DNA of 41,565 nucleotides. Origin: a virus. The translations under genes were made by a program, and so were the position numbers. The notes under the pieces were generated by a model. The model was not told where the DNA came from. It worked only from the letters and a program-made list of their open reading frames with translations, and made no database searches. Every line of letters begins with the position of its first letter. Position 1 is the first letter of the stretch. Where the stretch lies: positions 1 to 41,565 of the IMG/VR virus record IMGVR_UViG_3300017605_000254; one strand, 5' to 3'. Shown piece after piece: positions 32,238 to 40,139 of the stretch.

Positions 32238-33520
32238 CACGCTGCCCTCCGGGTGCGCAGCAGGACGACCTTCGGGGTGTTCTCCGCGGGGCGGGCCTGC
32301 GGCGCGCTGGACGGCACCAGCGAGAGGCAGTGGTCCGCCCACGCTGCCATCAGCGGGAGCCGCTCATCCTCCAGCGTGTCGCGCGCATACGCGCCTTCGG
32401 TCGCACCGTACACCTTGTGGGCAAGCGCGAACTCTGCCGCCTCGCGCTGCATCTGCGGCAGCACCGGGGTCTTGGTCGCCCAAGTGCGGAACGACGAACG
32501 CATGCCATGCACGCTGATCGGGTTGCCTTCGGCGTCGAGCAGGCCGCGCTTGCGCAGTGCGTTGCGGATGCCGTTGTCGCCGTACACCTCGTTGCCGCCG
32601 CTGACCGCATCGGTGGGGAACACCCACTTCGCATCCTTCGGCAGCCGGCGAAGCTGAGCACGCAGCAACTCGACCACCCGCGGCGGCAGCGCGACGACGT
32701 GATCGCGGCGCGCCTTGATCTTCTTCGCCGGGATCGTCCAGCGGGCGTTGTCGAGGTCTAGCTCGCGCACCTCCATGCGGCGCACCTCCTGCGAGCGGCC
32801 GGCGCAGAGGATGATCAACTCGAGCACGCGCGCGCTGGTCGCCGGATCGTAGGACAGGTCGAGCATCAGCGCCGGCACCTGCGCGAACGGCAGCGAGGGG
32901 TGGTTGCGCACCGTGTGCAGCGTGGCGAACGGCTTCAGCACCGCGCGCTCCTTCAGGCCATCCTCCCACGCTGCCGGGTTGTCACCCGTGCGCAGCTTGC
33001 GCGCTTTGGCGACCTTGAACAGCGAGAAGAGCACCTGCCGCGTCTTGGTTGCGGTCGGCGGCTTCACGGCCCAGATCGGCTTCAGCGCCGCCTCGACGTG
33101 CTCAGCCTGGATGGCGTGAAGCTGGAGCCGGTGCAGCGTCGGCACCACCTTGACGGCGCGCGCCCAAGCCTCCTGTTCCTTCGGGGACAAATGCGACACG
33201 ATGCCGGGGAGGGCTTCGTCGCACCATGACTTGAAGTCGACGCCGTCGCGGCTGGCGTTGCGCTTGGCGCGGGGGTCGACGCCGTTGCGCTTCAGGTCGT
33301 AGGCATAGCCGCGCACCAGTTCGCGCGCCTTCGCCAGCGTGATCTCGGCGATGGTGCCGAGACGCATCCACGGGCGTTCCGCTCCGATTTTGAAGCGATA
33401 GACGAAGTAGCGGCTCGCGCCTTCCACGACGAAGTACAGGCCGGTCACGTCGCTGTCGGTGTAGGTGCCGTCCGGCAGGGTCTTGAGGTTGGTCTGGTGG
33501 GGGGGGTGTTTGGTGGTCAT
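32237..33520 (-). CDS. int: Tyrosine-recombinase integrase, P4-type
   Basis: A protein of about 427 residues with the N-terminal DUF4102-like arm-binding domain (TGLYFVVEGASRYFVYRFKI, then WMRLGTIAEITLAKARE), a helical core-binding domain and a C-terminal catalytic domain. In numbering from ATG 33520, key residues are R242 (CAGRSQEVRRM), H338-x-x-R341 (HGMRSSFR), H368 and nucleophile Y378 (EGAYARD). AAGG nine bases before ATG 33520 favours this start over ATG 33529. It integrates the phage, so the phage is temperate. It reads toward the terminator, away from the attP-like region. Confidence 0.93.
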   Translation of the reverse strand: MTTKHPPHQTNLKTLPDGTYTDSDVTGLYFVVEGASRYFVYRFKIGAERPWMRLGTIAEITLAKARELVRGYAYDLKRNGVDPRAKRNASRDGVDFKSWCDEALPGIVSHLSPKEQEAWARAVKVVPTLHRLQLHAIQAEHVEAALKPIWAVKPPTATKTRQVLFSLFKVAKARKLRTGDNPAAWEDGLKERAVLKPFATLHTVRNHPSLPFAQVPALMLDLSYDPATSARVLELIILCAGRSQEVRRMEVRELDLDNARWTIPAKKIKARRDHVVALPPRVVELLRAQLRRLPKDAKWVFPTDAVSGGNEVYGDNGIRNALRKRGLLDAEGNPISVHGMRSSFRTWATKTPVLPQMQREAAEFALAHKVYGATEGAYARDTLEDERLPLMAAWADHCLSLVPSSAPQARPAENTPKVVLLRTRRAA

Positions 33521-33545
33521 GATCGTCATCCTTCGGGTGTGGGGG

Positions 33546-33839
33546 TCACTGACCGGCTTCGATGCAGCAATTGCGTAGCGGCTGGACCCGACCGCAGACG
33601 ACGCATTGTCGGAGGATCAGCCTCCGACCGTAGCCGCGCGCGTCGATGATGATGGTGTTGCCTTCGTCGTCAATGCTGAGACCGGGGAGCCGCTTGACCT
33701 TGCGGACAACGACCTTGTGGCTGGTGCCCATCAGGATGCCGGCTGCTTCCCGGTCGGCGGTGTCCTTGCGGGCGTATGTGCCGATCTTCCGGCCGTTCAC
33801 ATGAACCTCGTAGAGGTAGTAGCGGGTCTTGGCAGTCAT
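33546..33839 (-). CDS. Small hypothetical protein with cysteine-rich C-terminus
   Basis: The 97-residue protein begins MTAKTRYYLYEVHVNGRKIG and has a basic core (SHKVVVRKVKRLPG), then CVVCGRV...NCCIEAG, a CxxC pair that could bind zinc. A longer upstream frame starts inside the repeat-rich region and is unlikely. It is expressed just before the integrase gene. No family is recognised; a recombination accessory is conceivable from position. Confidence 0.6.
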   Translation of the reverse strand: MTAKTRYYLYEVHVNGRKIGTYARKDTADREAAGILMGTSHKVVVRKVKRLPGLSIDDEGNTIIIDARGYGRRLILRQCVVCGRVQPLRNCCIEAGQ

Positions 33840-33851
33840 TTCCGTCCGTCC

Positions 33852-34200
33852 TCTGGTTCCGACCACTCTGTGCCGCTGTGAGAAGCATAACCGCACAGGC
33901 TTGGTCCAAAGTGCCCAGCAAATCGCTGGTCACAGTGCGGTTGTGGCACGGCTGACGATTTCCGTCAACTCCGACCACTTTCCGACCACTCTGAACGTGG
34001 TTCTCGGGGAACTTCAGTGAACGTCAGCGCACGTCAGCGACACAAGGCGCTGCGGCACAGGGACTTCGCGAACGTCGGCGAACGTGGGTAACCACAGAAA
34101 ACCGCAAAAAGTTGTGGGTGCCGCAGCGGCACAGCACCCTGGAAGTCATTATGCCGCAGGGGTTTCTGCACTTAGGCCTCCGAAGGTCCGACCACTTTAT
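33852..34200. other. attP-like/regulatory repeat region upstream of integrase module
   Basis: No gene is seen here. CCGACCACT occurs four times in one orientation (starting 33859, 33971, 33982, 34188). GAACGTCAGCG-like units occur at 34019-34029, 34029-34041 (variant) and 34070-34080. A nested dyad has outer arms AACCGCAC (33889-33896)/GTGCGGTT (33935-33942) and inner arms CCAGC/GCTGG (33915-33929). A 15-bp palindrome GTGCCGC-A-GCGGCAC lies at 34118-34132. Repeats of two kinds around an otherwise bare stretch beside int are typical of integrase arm sites and Xis sites. Confidence 0.55.
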
Positions 34201-34400
34201 TACCCATCGTGAGGAGGCTCCAGGGGCTGCGCCCATCCATTGCCGTCGCATACCGTGTTGCACCAGTTCGTCGCGTCGCGCCAATTGGGGAACGGCCCAT
34301 ACACAATGAAGCCATCGGCTGGATTGCTGCCGACAAGTACGACGTGCGGCCCCGCCTCAAGTTCCTCAATCATCTTGTTGCTGACCGGCCATGTCCTCAT
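34200..34400 (-). CDS. Small conserved phage protein (VLVG..DGFIVYGPF motif)
   Basis: The 66-residue protein overlaps the excisionase-like gene by ATGA. The central HVVLVGSNPADGFIVYGPFP, followed by DATNW and a late WAQPLEPP, matches a recurrent small phage protein of unknown function. It is the last gene of the coupled series before the attP-like region. Confidence 0.65.
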   Translation of the reverse strand: MRTWPVSNKMIEELEAGPHVVLVGSNPADGFIVYGPFPNWRDATNWCNTVCDGNGWAQPLEPPHDG

Positions 34401-34624
34401 GCCACGCCCGCCTTCTTACCATCCTTCGCCGGCAGCGCCGCCAGCCAGCGATCCAGATCGGCGCGCAGGATCACGGTGCGTCGCCCGATCTTGCGCGCCA
34501 CGAGACCGCCGCGGATAGTCGCCTTGTAGATCGAGGTGCGACCGCAGCCGGCGACCTTGCCGGCTTCCGCCAGCGACAGCGCGGGCTTCTCGTTCAGGCG
34601 GATGACGGCGGCGGTTTTCGTCAC
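34397..34624 (-). CDS. Excisionase-like helix-turn-helix protein (HTH_17)
   Basis: The 75-residue protein begins at GTG overlapping the upstream stop (GTGA). It has the HTH_17/MerR-type helix-turn-helix pattern: ALSLAEAGKVAGCGRTSIYK, then GGLVARKIGRRTVILRADLD and RWLAALP. Such proteins act as excisionases (Xis) or small regulators. Being close to the integrase and the attP-like region makes Xis the most likely role. A longer in-frame start exists upstream but reads a different gene's sequence. Confidence 0.75.
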   Translation of the reverse strand: MTKTAAVIRLNEKPALSLAEAGKVAGCGRTSIYKATIRGGLVARKIGRRTVILRADLDRWLAALPAKDGKKAGVA

Positions 34625-35010
34625 TGCTTGTACTCCCATGTTGCGCCGCACACCGGGCAGACCAGCATCAGCTTGGCGCCCTCCCGGCGCACCGTCTTGT
34701 TGGCGCGGCTGTCGCACTTCGGGCAGGCGCGCGGTGAGATGGTGCCGCTGTGTGTCAGGCCGGGCAGCGGACCACCAGGAGCGATCCACCCTGTGGAACT
34801 CATCGAGCCGGTCGTGGCGTTGCCATCCAACACGATGATCTCCATCGGCTCGCCCAGCGGCAGGTGCGCTTGCTCCAGCAGGTTGCTCGCCTCGATCAGC
34901 AGATCGGCGGCGTCGCGCATCACGCGCCCTATCACATCATCATACTCATGCACATCGCTCGCGATGATATGCGCCGCGCAGGTCCGCATGCGGTCGGTGA
35001 GGTCACTCAT
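34621..35010 (-). CDS. Phage protein with C-terminal zinc ribbon
   Basis: The 129-residue protein has an N-terminal helical part (DRMRTCAAHIIASDVHEYDD) and a C-terminal CPKCDSRANKTVRREG with a second pair CPVCGATWEY, a clear four-cysteine zinc ribbon. The ribbon resembles Lar-type and other small phage zinc proteins. It is coupled to its neighbours by overlapping codons. A role in DNA or RNA binding is likely; the partner is unknown. Confidence 0.65.
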   Translation of the reverse strand: MSDLTDRMRTCAAHIIASDVHEYDDVIGRVMRDAADLLIEASNLLEQAHLPLGEPMEIIVLDGNATTGSMSSTGWIAPGGPLPGLTHSGTISPRACPKCDSRANKTVRREGAKLMLVCPVCGATWEYKQ

Positions 35011-35257
35011 CGGATTTTCTCGCAGGGCTTAGCGGCGCCAAGGCGATGTCGCTGCGCAATTCAAACTCTAGCATGCGCAGCCGCTTCAACTCATCGTCTT
35101 GCGCGTCCATGTGTTGCGCCGCTTCAGCCAACTCTAGCTCCAGCATCTTGTTCTCTGCGCGTAGCCGCTCGATCTCGGCACGTAGCGGGGCGGGGTCAAC
35201 CATAACGCGCGGGTTGACCGCTGGTGGCACCAGATAGTCATCCTCGGTGTCAGTCAT
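35003..35257 (-). CDS. Small coiled-coil phage protein
   Basis: This 84-residue protein starts at ATG 35257. After an acidic start (TDTEDDYLVPP), residues 25-70 form a heptad-rich helix (PLRAEIERLRAENKMLELEL). It overlaps both neighbours by eight bases. Typical of phage early-operon proteins without a known role. Confidence 0.6.
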   Translation of the reverse strand: MTDTEDDYLVPPAVNPRVMVDPAPLRAEIERLRAENKMLELELAEAAQHMDAQDDELKRLRMLEFELRSDIALAPLSPARKSDE

Positions 35258-35546
35258 CGCGTTCACCCGTGGCTAGCGCGGCGATGCACATCTGCTTGGT
35301 CTGCTCGCATACACAGTGGCCCTCCGCGAAATCATCAACAGCTTGCTCTAGCGCATCGCGCAGCCGCTCGATCTCGGCGTCACGCATGGCGGTCCCGTCG
35401 AGCAGCATATTCACGGCGGTTGTCAACCGTTCGATCTCGTCGGCGGCCTCGATACAATCATCATCCGGGGTGTCACAAATCTTGCCGTTTTCTCCGGTGA
35501 TTGCTAATCGGCGATTGCGCAGCCGCTCGATGAGGTCGGTGTTCAT
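35250..35546 (-). CDS. Small helical phage protein
   Basis: The 98-residue protein begins MNTDLIERLRNRRLAITGEN. It contains CIEAADEIERLTTAVNMLLD and further heptad helix with a late CVCEQTKQMC cysteine cluster. It is in a chain of overlapping genes (ATGA with the previous, eight bases with the next). Such Ear-like early proteins are common in phages; no function is assignable. Confidence 0.6.
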   Translation of the reverse strand: MNTDLIERLRNRRLAITGENGKICDTPDDDCIEAADEIERLTTAVNMLLDGTAMRDAEIERLRDALEQAVDDFAEGHCVCEQTKQMCIAALATGERDD

Positions 35547-35929
35547 CGGCGGCACCGCCAATGTTGGTAACCGCGCACCGAATATGATACGCGCCGGAGG
35601 CCGTGCCTCGCGCAGACATCCATCGGCGAGCGTAGTGCTGCGCGCCGCACCAAGCGGGCCGGTGGAGATGACCTAGCAGGCGTCTCCACCGGCTTGCTCG
35701 TGCTCTCGCGGACTTGGGCATCACCTCCCTCCTGCGCCGACCATTTTTCTGATGTCAGCGAAATGGTCGGCACGATGGCGAAGCGCATGGCGAAGCTGTC
35801 GCTCATGCGCCGCATGGTGATGCCCTCCGTCATCACCGCGGTCGGCACCATCGGGGGCGCTGCCTTGGGCCACGCCCCCCACATCAGGATCGGCACCGGG
35901 ATCGCGGCCAAGGCAGCAGCGTAGCGCAT
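35543..35929 (-). CDS. Hypothetical protein with N-terminal hydrophobic segment
   Basis: The 128-residue frame begins MRYAAALAAIPVPILMWGAW, perhaps a signal anchor. Both ends couple with neighbours (TGATG upstream, ATGA downstream), which favours a real gene. The second half is basic and low complexity and looks less protein-like, so the true product may be partly degenerate. No homology is recognised. Confidence 0.5.
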   Translation of the reverse strand: MRYAAALAAIPVPILMWGAWPKAAPPMVPTAVMTEGITMRRMSDSFAMRFAIVPTISLTSEKWSAQEGGDAQVRESTSKPVETPARSSPPARLVRRAALRSPMDVCARHGLRRVSYSVRGYQHWRCRR

Positions 35930-36243
35930 CAGTCCAACCTCGCCACCTCAAACGTGTCATCGGGCTGGACGATGGCGACGAAGTCGCTCTCGTATACGAC
36001 GATGACCTCGTCGCGCAGGCTTGTCATCGCAATCGGCTCCTGCGGAGGGTCGCCGGGATAGAGCAAGCGGTAGCCTTTGGTGAGTTTGAACTTGCCCGCT
36101 CCGACCGGCTGCCATCCACCAAATTGATAGTTGGCATCGATCTGCTTCTTTGCGCTGCGCGGATCGGCATCGTTAAGGAACGACGGAAGGAACCCGAGGT
36201 GTTCCGCCTTCATGCGAGGGTGCAACAGTGCCCATACCATCAT
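35929..36243 (-). CDS. Conserved phage protein (DPRSAKKQIDANYQFGGW motif)
   Basis: The 104-residue protein starts at ATG 36243 behind AGGAAG. Its core DPRSAKKQIDANYQFGGWQP, then YPGDPPQEPIAMTSLRDEVI and VAIVQPDDTFEVARLD, matches a widespread small alphaproteobacterial phage protein of unknown role. A longer in-frame reading extends to 36312 with no ribosome-binding site. The 72-base gap upstream holds no gene. Confidence 0.75.
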   Translation of the reverse strand: MMVWALLHPRMKAEHLGFLPSFLNDADPRSAKKQIDANYQFGGWQPVGAGKFKLTKGYRLLYPGDPPQEPIAMTSLRDEVIVVYESDFVAIVQPDDTFEVARLD

Positions 36244-36315
36244 GAGACTTCCTTTCATCACGTCAGGAGTTTCAGACGCCTCACGGTACATGAAGGATAA
36301 AGCCACTCGCAACGG

Positions 36316-36534
36316 TTAAACCGGCAGCTTCATCTGGTTGACCGACGTGCGGTAGTCCTCCGCGATTGCTTCCATGACGGCGATCCGCCGCTTCGACTGC
36401 GCGTCCGACATGGACCCCTTGGCGACGAGACCGGGGAACACCTTTCGCCGCATCGCGATCTCGCGCTCGACTTCGGCGAGTTTCTCGAGGTCGGAGTAGT
36501 CTTTCATGCGTGCCTCGATCATCGCAGCCTCCAT
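36316..36534 (-). CDS. Small conserved helical phage protein
   Basis: The 72-residue protein overlaps the previous stop (TGATG). It has LEKLAEVEREIAMRRKVFPG then SDAQSKRRIAVMEAIAEDYR, a helix-turn-helix-like hairpin common in phage early operons. No role is established. Confidence 0.65.
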   Translation of the reverse strand: MEAAMIEARMKDYSDLEKLAEVEREIAMRRKVFPGLVAKGSMSDAQSKRRIAVMEAIAEDYRTSVNQMKLPV

Positions 36535-36725
36535 CAGCCACCGGACAGGATTGTCGTGTTCTCCTCCTGCTCCAGGCGCGAGGCTTCATCGATCGCCTTC
36601 TGGAGTTTGTCGCCGTCCGAGGTGGCGGCACCGACCATCATCTGAAGGCGACGGTGCAGCGCCATGATGTGGCGCGCCTCCGACAGCACCTTGTGATACG
36701 CAGTCATCAGTTCAGATTGTTTCAT
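36534..36725 (-). CDS. Small helical protein
   Basis: The 63-residue protein (MKQSELMTAYHKVLSEARHI onward) is almost wholly helical, with an acidic C-terminus. It overlaps the gene before it by 14 bases and the gene after by one. No domain is recognised. Confidence 0.6.
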   Translation of the reverse strand: MKQSELMTAYHKVLSEARHIMALHRRLQMMVGAATSDGDKLQKAIDEASRLEQEENTTILSGG

Positions 36726-36906
36726 CGGGTTGCTTTCGTAGCCGGCGCTCGTACTTGCGCACGATGTCCTCGACTGCCTTCGGGTCTTTCTCCACGGCGC
36801 TTATCGCCCAGCGCAGCGTGCGCAGGTTCTGCTGCTCGGTGCGCTGCGTCTGCGCCTTGATCTGCTCGCGGTACTGCCGTTGCAGTTTGGCTGCGCTCGA
36901 TGTCAT
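36712..36906 (-). CDS. Small basic helical protein
   Basis: The 64-residue protein starts at ATG 36906, overlapping the upstream stop at 36903. It is strongly basic and Gln-rich (KLQRQYREQIKAQTQRTEQQ; IVRKYERRLRKQ). It is possibly a nucleic-acid-binding coiled coil. A longer upstream frame has no protein-like character. Confidence 0.6.
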   Translation of the reverse strand: MTSSAAKLQRQYREQIKAQTQRTEQQNLRTLRWAISAVEKDPKAVEDIVRKYERRLRKQPDETI

Positions 36907-37133
36907 TTCTTCACCCTGCGTTCCTTCATCTCGATGATCGGTGCGCCGACCTCGCAGGTGACCCACGCGACCGACTGCACGACGACGACCGTCAGTCCCG
37001 GTTCCGACTTGGCGAGTTCGCGCGCGCGCTTCTGCGCCTTGGCTAAGGTTCCGAAGGCTTCGGGAACTTGGTCACGGACGCTGAAGCTGACGTGTCCTTC
37101 ACCGTCGATGACGAACCACTCTCGTCCTGCCAT
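36903..37133 (-). CDS. Small beta-rich hypothetical protein
   Basis: The 76-residue protein reads MAGREWFVIDGEGHVSFSVR, then a helix (FGTLAKAQKRARELA) and strands (LTVVVVQSVAWVTCEV). It resembles short alpha/beta phage proteins without a name. Its 5' end overlaps the upstream gene by about 91 bases, an unusually long overlap, so the start may be further downstream. Confidence 0.5.
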   Translation of the reverse strand: MAGREWFVIDGEGHVSFSVRDQVPEAFGTLAKAQKRARELAKSEPGLTVVVVQSVAWVTCEVGAPIIEMKERRVKK

Positions 37134-37354
37134 CCGTCGATCCTCCCCCGCTCGAACTCACGCACCTCGCGCAGCATCGTCAGGATGCTCAGCGGATTGC
37201 GCGCCGCGGCATCAACTGCGACCTTTGTCCCGGCGTAGAACATCATGCGCGCGATCTCGATTTCGATTTCGTTGCGCGCGTGCCTTTCCAATTCGTTGCG
37301 CCACTCTTTCCAGCCCCTTGTCAGCGGTCCGAGGTAGTCGCTCTGGTGCGGCAT
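37043..37354 (-). CDS. Small hypothetical protein overlapping both neighbours
   Basis: The 103-residue protein contains RNEIEIEIARMMFYAGTKVA and MLREVREFERGRIDG, a pattern seen in early phage proteins. Its C-terminus is Ser/Pro-rich. It overlaps the following gene by 91 bases and lies within the long 3' part of the preceding helix-turn-helix frame. A start at internal Met near 37246 would shorten the overlap. Confidence 0.55.
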   Translation of the reverse strand: MPHQSDYLGPLTRGWKEWRNELERHARNEIEIEIARMMFYAGTKVAVDAAARNPLSILTMLREVREFERGRIDGWQDESGSSSTVKDTSASASVTKFPKPSEP

Positions 37355-37532
37355 GCGACGGCGCTCCTCTCCTGTTGCGGTGTCGGCTCAGCCAGCGACT
37401 GGCGACGTCGTCGCGCCAGATGATCAACTTGCCGGCATGGATCATCGGCTCAGGTAAACGCCCCTGCTCGACCCATCGCAGCACCGTGCGCTTCGACACG
37501 CCGATGCGCTCGGCGAGTTGATCAAGTGTCAT
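37212..37532 (-). CDS. HTH_17/MerR-like DNA-binding protein
   Basis: The N-terminal 50 residues, MTLDQLAERIGVSKRTVLRW, then GRLPEPMIHAGKLIIWRDDV and ASRWLS, are a clear HTH_17 excisionase-like domain. The remaining 55 residues are basic and lie on top of the next gene in another frame. The last part looks like a chance extension, so the essential protein may end near residue 52. It likely acts as a small regulator or Xis. Confidence 0.65.
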   Translation of the reverse strand: MTLDQLAERIGVSKRTVLRWVEQGRLPEPMIHAGKLIIWRDDVASRWLSRHRNRRGAPSHAAPERLPRTADKGLERVAQRIGKARAQRNRNRDRAHDVLRRDKGRS

Positions 37533-38370
37533 CCTTCGCGGCCTTCAGTTCCTCGATCCGGCGCGTCACCATTTCCTTCAGACGGGCGGGTTGCTCGCGA
37601 TCGTGCCACTCGACGTTGCCGCGCATGGCGCGCTCGGCGTTCCACTTCATCGTTAGCTCGTCGGCCGAGACCGCGTTTGCCATGGTGACTTGCCACTGCA
37701 ACGCGTAGGCGTCGCCGGATGTGGCCGGCGGCAAATCCGACACGGGTGTCGGTTCTGGTTTGGGCGGGTCGTAGCCACCCGGCACACCCGGTGTGTGCTC
37801 CTGGCGCTCGGCCTCGTTCTTCACCTCGGTCGGCGTCACGTCGATGACCGGCTGCTCGCCTTCGAACAGCAGGCCCATCAGTATCTCGGGCGTGTGGCGG
37901 CGGCCCCAGATGCGCGCCCCCGCGTAGGCGAGTTGCTGCTCGGGCTGCGTCGTCCAGACCTTGTTGGCGGTCTTCACCTGATCGATGTGGACCGAGACGA
38001 TGCGCTTGGTGGTCTCATCGGTGAGGCGACCGCTCACGACCACAGCCTTGGCGTTGCCGTCCTCGTCGTAGTCGTATTCGTAGTTCAGCCGCTCGGCGAG
38101 ATAGCCGCTCGTGTTGAGCAGCGCCGCGGTCAGCTTGCCGCTGAAGAACAATCGTCCCGACACGACGGACACCTCCCCGATGACCATCAGGAAATCGAGG
38201 TTGCGGTTGCGGCAGAACGACATGACCAGCCAGCAATCGGCGGGCGACTTCTGGAAGTGCGGCGGGATCAGCCGCGCCATTGCGAGCCGCTCGGCGAGTT
38301 TCATCAAATCCATCGGGTCGCTCGGCAGCGCGATCGCGGTGCCGACACTGGGCCGGGTCTGGTCGTTCAT
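37522..38370 (-). CDS. recT: RecT-family single-strand annealing protein
   Basis: The 282-residue protein has the RecT core: AERLAMARLIPPHFQKSPAD, CRNRNLDFLMVIGEVSVVSG, FSGKLTAALLNTSGYLAERL and YAGARIWGRRHTPEILMGLL, followed by a Pro/Glu-rich linker and a C-terminal helical region. It pairs complementary single strands during phage recombination. No RecE-type exonuclease adjoins it; the VRR-NUC and other nuclease-like genes lie at the left end of the window. It overlaps the next gene by 11 bases. Confidence 0.85.
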   Translation of the reverse strand: MNDQTRPSVGTAIALPSDPMDLMKLAERLAMARLIPPHFQKSPADCWLVMSFCRNRNLDFLMVIGEVSVVSGRLFFSGKLTAALLNTSGYLAERLNYEYDYDEDGNAKAVVVSGRLTDETTKRIVSVHIDQVKTANKVWTTQPEQQLAYAGARIWGRRHTPEILMGLLFEGEQPVIDVTPTEVKNEAERQEHTPGVPGGYDPPKPEPTPVSDLPPATSGDAYALQWQVTMANAVSADELTMKWNAERAMRGNVEWHDREQPARLKEMVTRRIEELKAAKDDT

Positions 38371-38385
38371 TTCATCCTCATGGGG

Positions 38386-39492
38386 TTAGGCGGCAGCGTG
38401 CGCCACCGTGATCTCGCGCTCGATCTTCTTCTTCGTCGCGGTGGACAAGGTCTCGGCGACGCGCGGCGTCAGGCGCTTGGTGCGCTTGCCGCTGTTGATG
38501 AAGCTGATCATCAGTTGATAGAGCATCTCTTCGGCCTGCCCGGCGGAGCCGGCGAGACGCTGCCACTCCTTGTCGCTGAGCGGGAAGGCGCGGATTTTCT
38601 TGCGCAGGTCGGCCTCGATGAACAGCCGCTTGTTGTCCTCGCCGCGCCAGAAGTCGGTGTGGTTGGCGAGCAGGCGGGCGAACGCCTTCAGGAACGTGCC
38701 GCGCAGATGCGTCGCGCAGGCGCGATACTGGATGGTGCGGACCCCGAAGCACTCATCGACCAGATTGAAATAGACCGCGGTATTGTCGCGCATCACCGGC
38801 AGGGTGACGGCGTGCTCCAGCGTGATCAGCGAGGCGAGGATTTCCTTGATGGCGTTCGACAGGCCCGGGCCGAAGGCGGAATGCAGCGCGCACACCATCT
38901 TCACGTAGAGCAGCGCCGTGATCAGTTCGTCGCGGGTCATCGCCTGCTTCCACGAGACGCGACCTTGCAGCACGAAGCCGCGCTGCTCGGTGAGCGCGTA
39001 GAGCATCATCAGCGGGCGGCACTGGTCGCGCAGATTGCGCAGCAGCACGTTGGGCGAGACCTTGCGCTGGGTGGCGTTGAGCTTGTGGAAACGTTCGCGC
39101 TCCCACTGCTCGGTGGTATCGAAGTGGATAACGGCACCGATCCGCACCACCGACTGCGGATGCAGCGAGGCGTACTCGATCGCGGTGCCGATGCGCTGCT
39201 TGCCGTCGATCGCGAACACCGGGTCTTGCAGCAGATACTCGTCGTTTTTCTTGGCCTCGCGGAAGCGTTGGCCGCGCATGCCGAGTTCGACATCGGGCAA
39301 TTGCTCGCCGCACTTGAGCGCCTGGAAGATGCTCTCGCGCGATGCGATGGGGGCAAGCTCGCGCTGGTAGTCGGCGAACTGGATGCCTTGCAGCGAGGCC
39401 GGATCGATCACGCCGCGCAGGATGATGGTGCCGCCGCGCGAGGGGCTTTCCTCCAGCCCGCCGAACAGGATGCGGATATCGCTTTGGCTCAT
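38386..39492 (-). CDS. ParB/DGQHR-like protein
   Basis: The 368-residue protein has the DGQHR/ParB-type core: DYQRELAPIASRESIFQALK (residues 41-60), then PVFAIDGKQRIGTAIEYASL (DGKQR at 96-100) and FHKLNATQRKVSPNVLLRNL. The C-terminal 200 residues are helical. The core is shared with ParB nucleases and with DGQHR proteins such as DndB of DNA phosphorothioation loci. A regulatory or nucleic-acid-processing role is likely. It sits between RecT and a DUF3102-like protein, within an operon of overlapping genes. Confidence 0.65.
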   Translation of the reverse strand: MSQSDIRILFGGLEESPSRGGTIILRGVIDPASLQGIQFADYQRELAPIASRESIFQALKCGEQLPDVELGMRGQRFREAKKNDEYLLQDPVFAIDGKQRIGTAIEYASLHPQSVVRIGAVIHFDTTEQWERERFHKLNATQRKVSPNVLLRNLRDQCRPLMMLYALTEQRGFVLQGRVSWKQAMTRDELITALLYVKMVCALHSAFGPGLSNAIKEILASLITLEHAVTLPVMRDNTAVYFNLVDECFGVRTIQYRACATHLRGTFLKAFARLLANHTDFWRGEDNKRLFIEADLRKKIRAFPLSDKEWQRLAGSAGQAEEMLYQLMISFINSGKRTKRLTPRVAETLSTATKKKIEREITVAHAAA

Positions 39493-40139
39493 TTATGTCC
39501 CTCCATTTTGGATACTTCCAGCACGTCGAACCAGTTGCGCGCGGTACGGATCAGCGCGGCGAGGTCGCGGATTTGCTGATGCTTCATGCCGCGGTGTACG
39601 GCGGCGAGGTCGACGCCATCAAACTGGCGCACCATCACCTGCAAGGTGTCGATCATCTTCTCGGCCCAGAGGTGCGGCTCGATCGGCGGGCGCGCTTCCG
39701 GTTCCGACAGCGTGACTGTCGGCGTCGCGTGTTTATTCGGCCGTTCGCGGCGGCTCTTGCGGGCGACGATCAAGTCCAGGGCGGTAAGCGTCGGCTTGAT
39801 CCGCCCCTGCGCGAGCCAGCGTTCCAATTCGGCATCATCGAAGTGGCATAGCTCGTAGACGGTCGTCCAAGCGGTCGGCAAAACGTGCCGAATGGAACGA
39901 TTTGCCAGGAACGTCTTCGCGGCAATCGTCATCAGTTTGCGCGCGGTGCCGACGCCGAACGGCAGCCGGCGGCGGATCATGTCCTCGAAGTCGCCGTGGG
40001 GCAGGGCGGCCTTCGCGTCGAGCATGGCCTGTCCGGTATCGAAGACGGCATCCAACCCCTTGGCCCAGCGGTTGTGGATGGTCTCGGTCCATGCGCTGAC
40101 CGACTTCTGCGTGTCGAACTGCACGACGGAACCCATCAT
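39489..40139 (-). CDS. DUF3102-like DNA-binding phage protein
   Basis: The 216-residue protein has the DUF3102-like pattern: TGQAMLDAKAALPHGDFEDM, then RRRLPFGVGTARKLMTIAAK, a helix-turn-helix-like stretch often found in phage and plasmid early genes. The C-terminus is helical and ends in DVLEVSKMEGHK. It overlaps the next stop by four bases. Its partner is probably the neighbouring DGQHR-like or Gp157 protein. Confidence 0.75.
   Translation of the reverse strand: MMGSVVQFDTQKSVSAWTETIHNRWAKGLDAVFDTGQAMLDAKAALPHGDFEDMIRRRLPFGVGTARKLMTIAAKTFLANRSIRHVLPTAWTTVYELCHFDDAELERWLAQGRIKPTLTALDLIVARKSRRERPNKHATPTVTLSEPEARPPIEPHLWAEKMIDTLQVMVRQFDGVDLAAVHRGMKHQQIRDLAALIRTARNWFDVLEVSKMEGHK

Noticed and set aside
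33840-34200. tRNA gene as an integration site
   Set aside because: No cloverleaf or TTCGAAT-like loop could be found; the dyads do not fit tRNA arms.
37690-39579. 629-codon + strand frame opposite recT and the DGQHR-like gene
   Set aside because: No domain, biased composition, and exact antisense of two recognisable genes with coupled starts.
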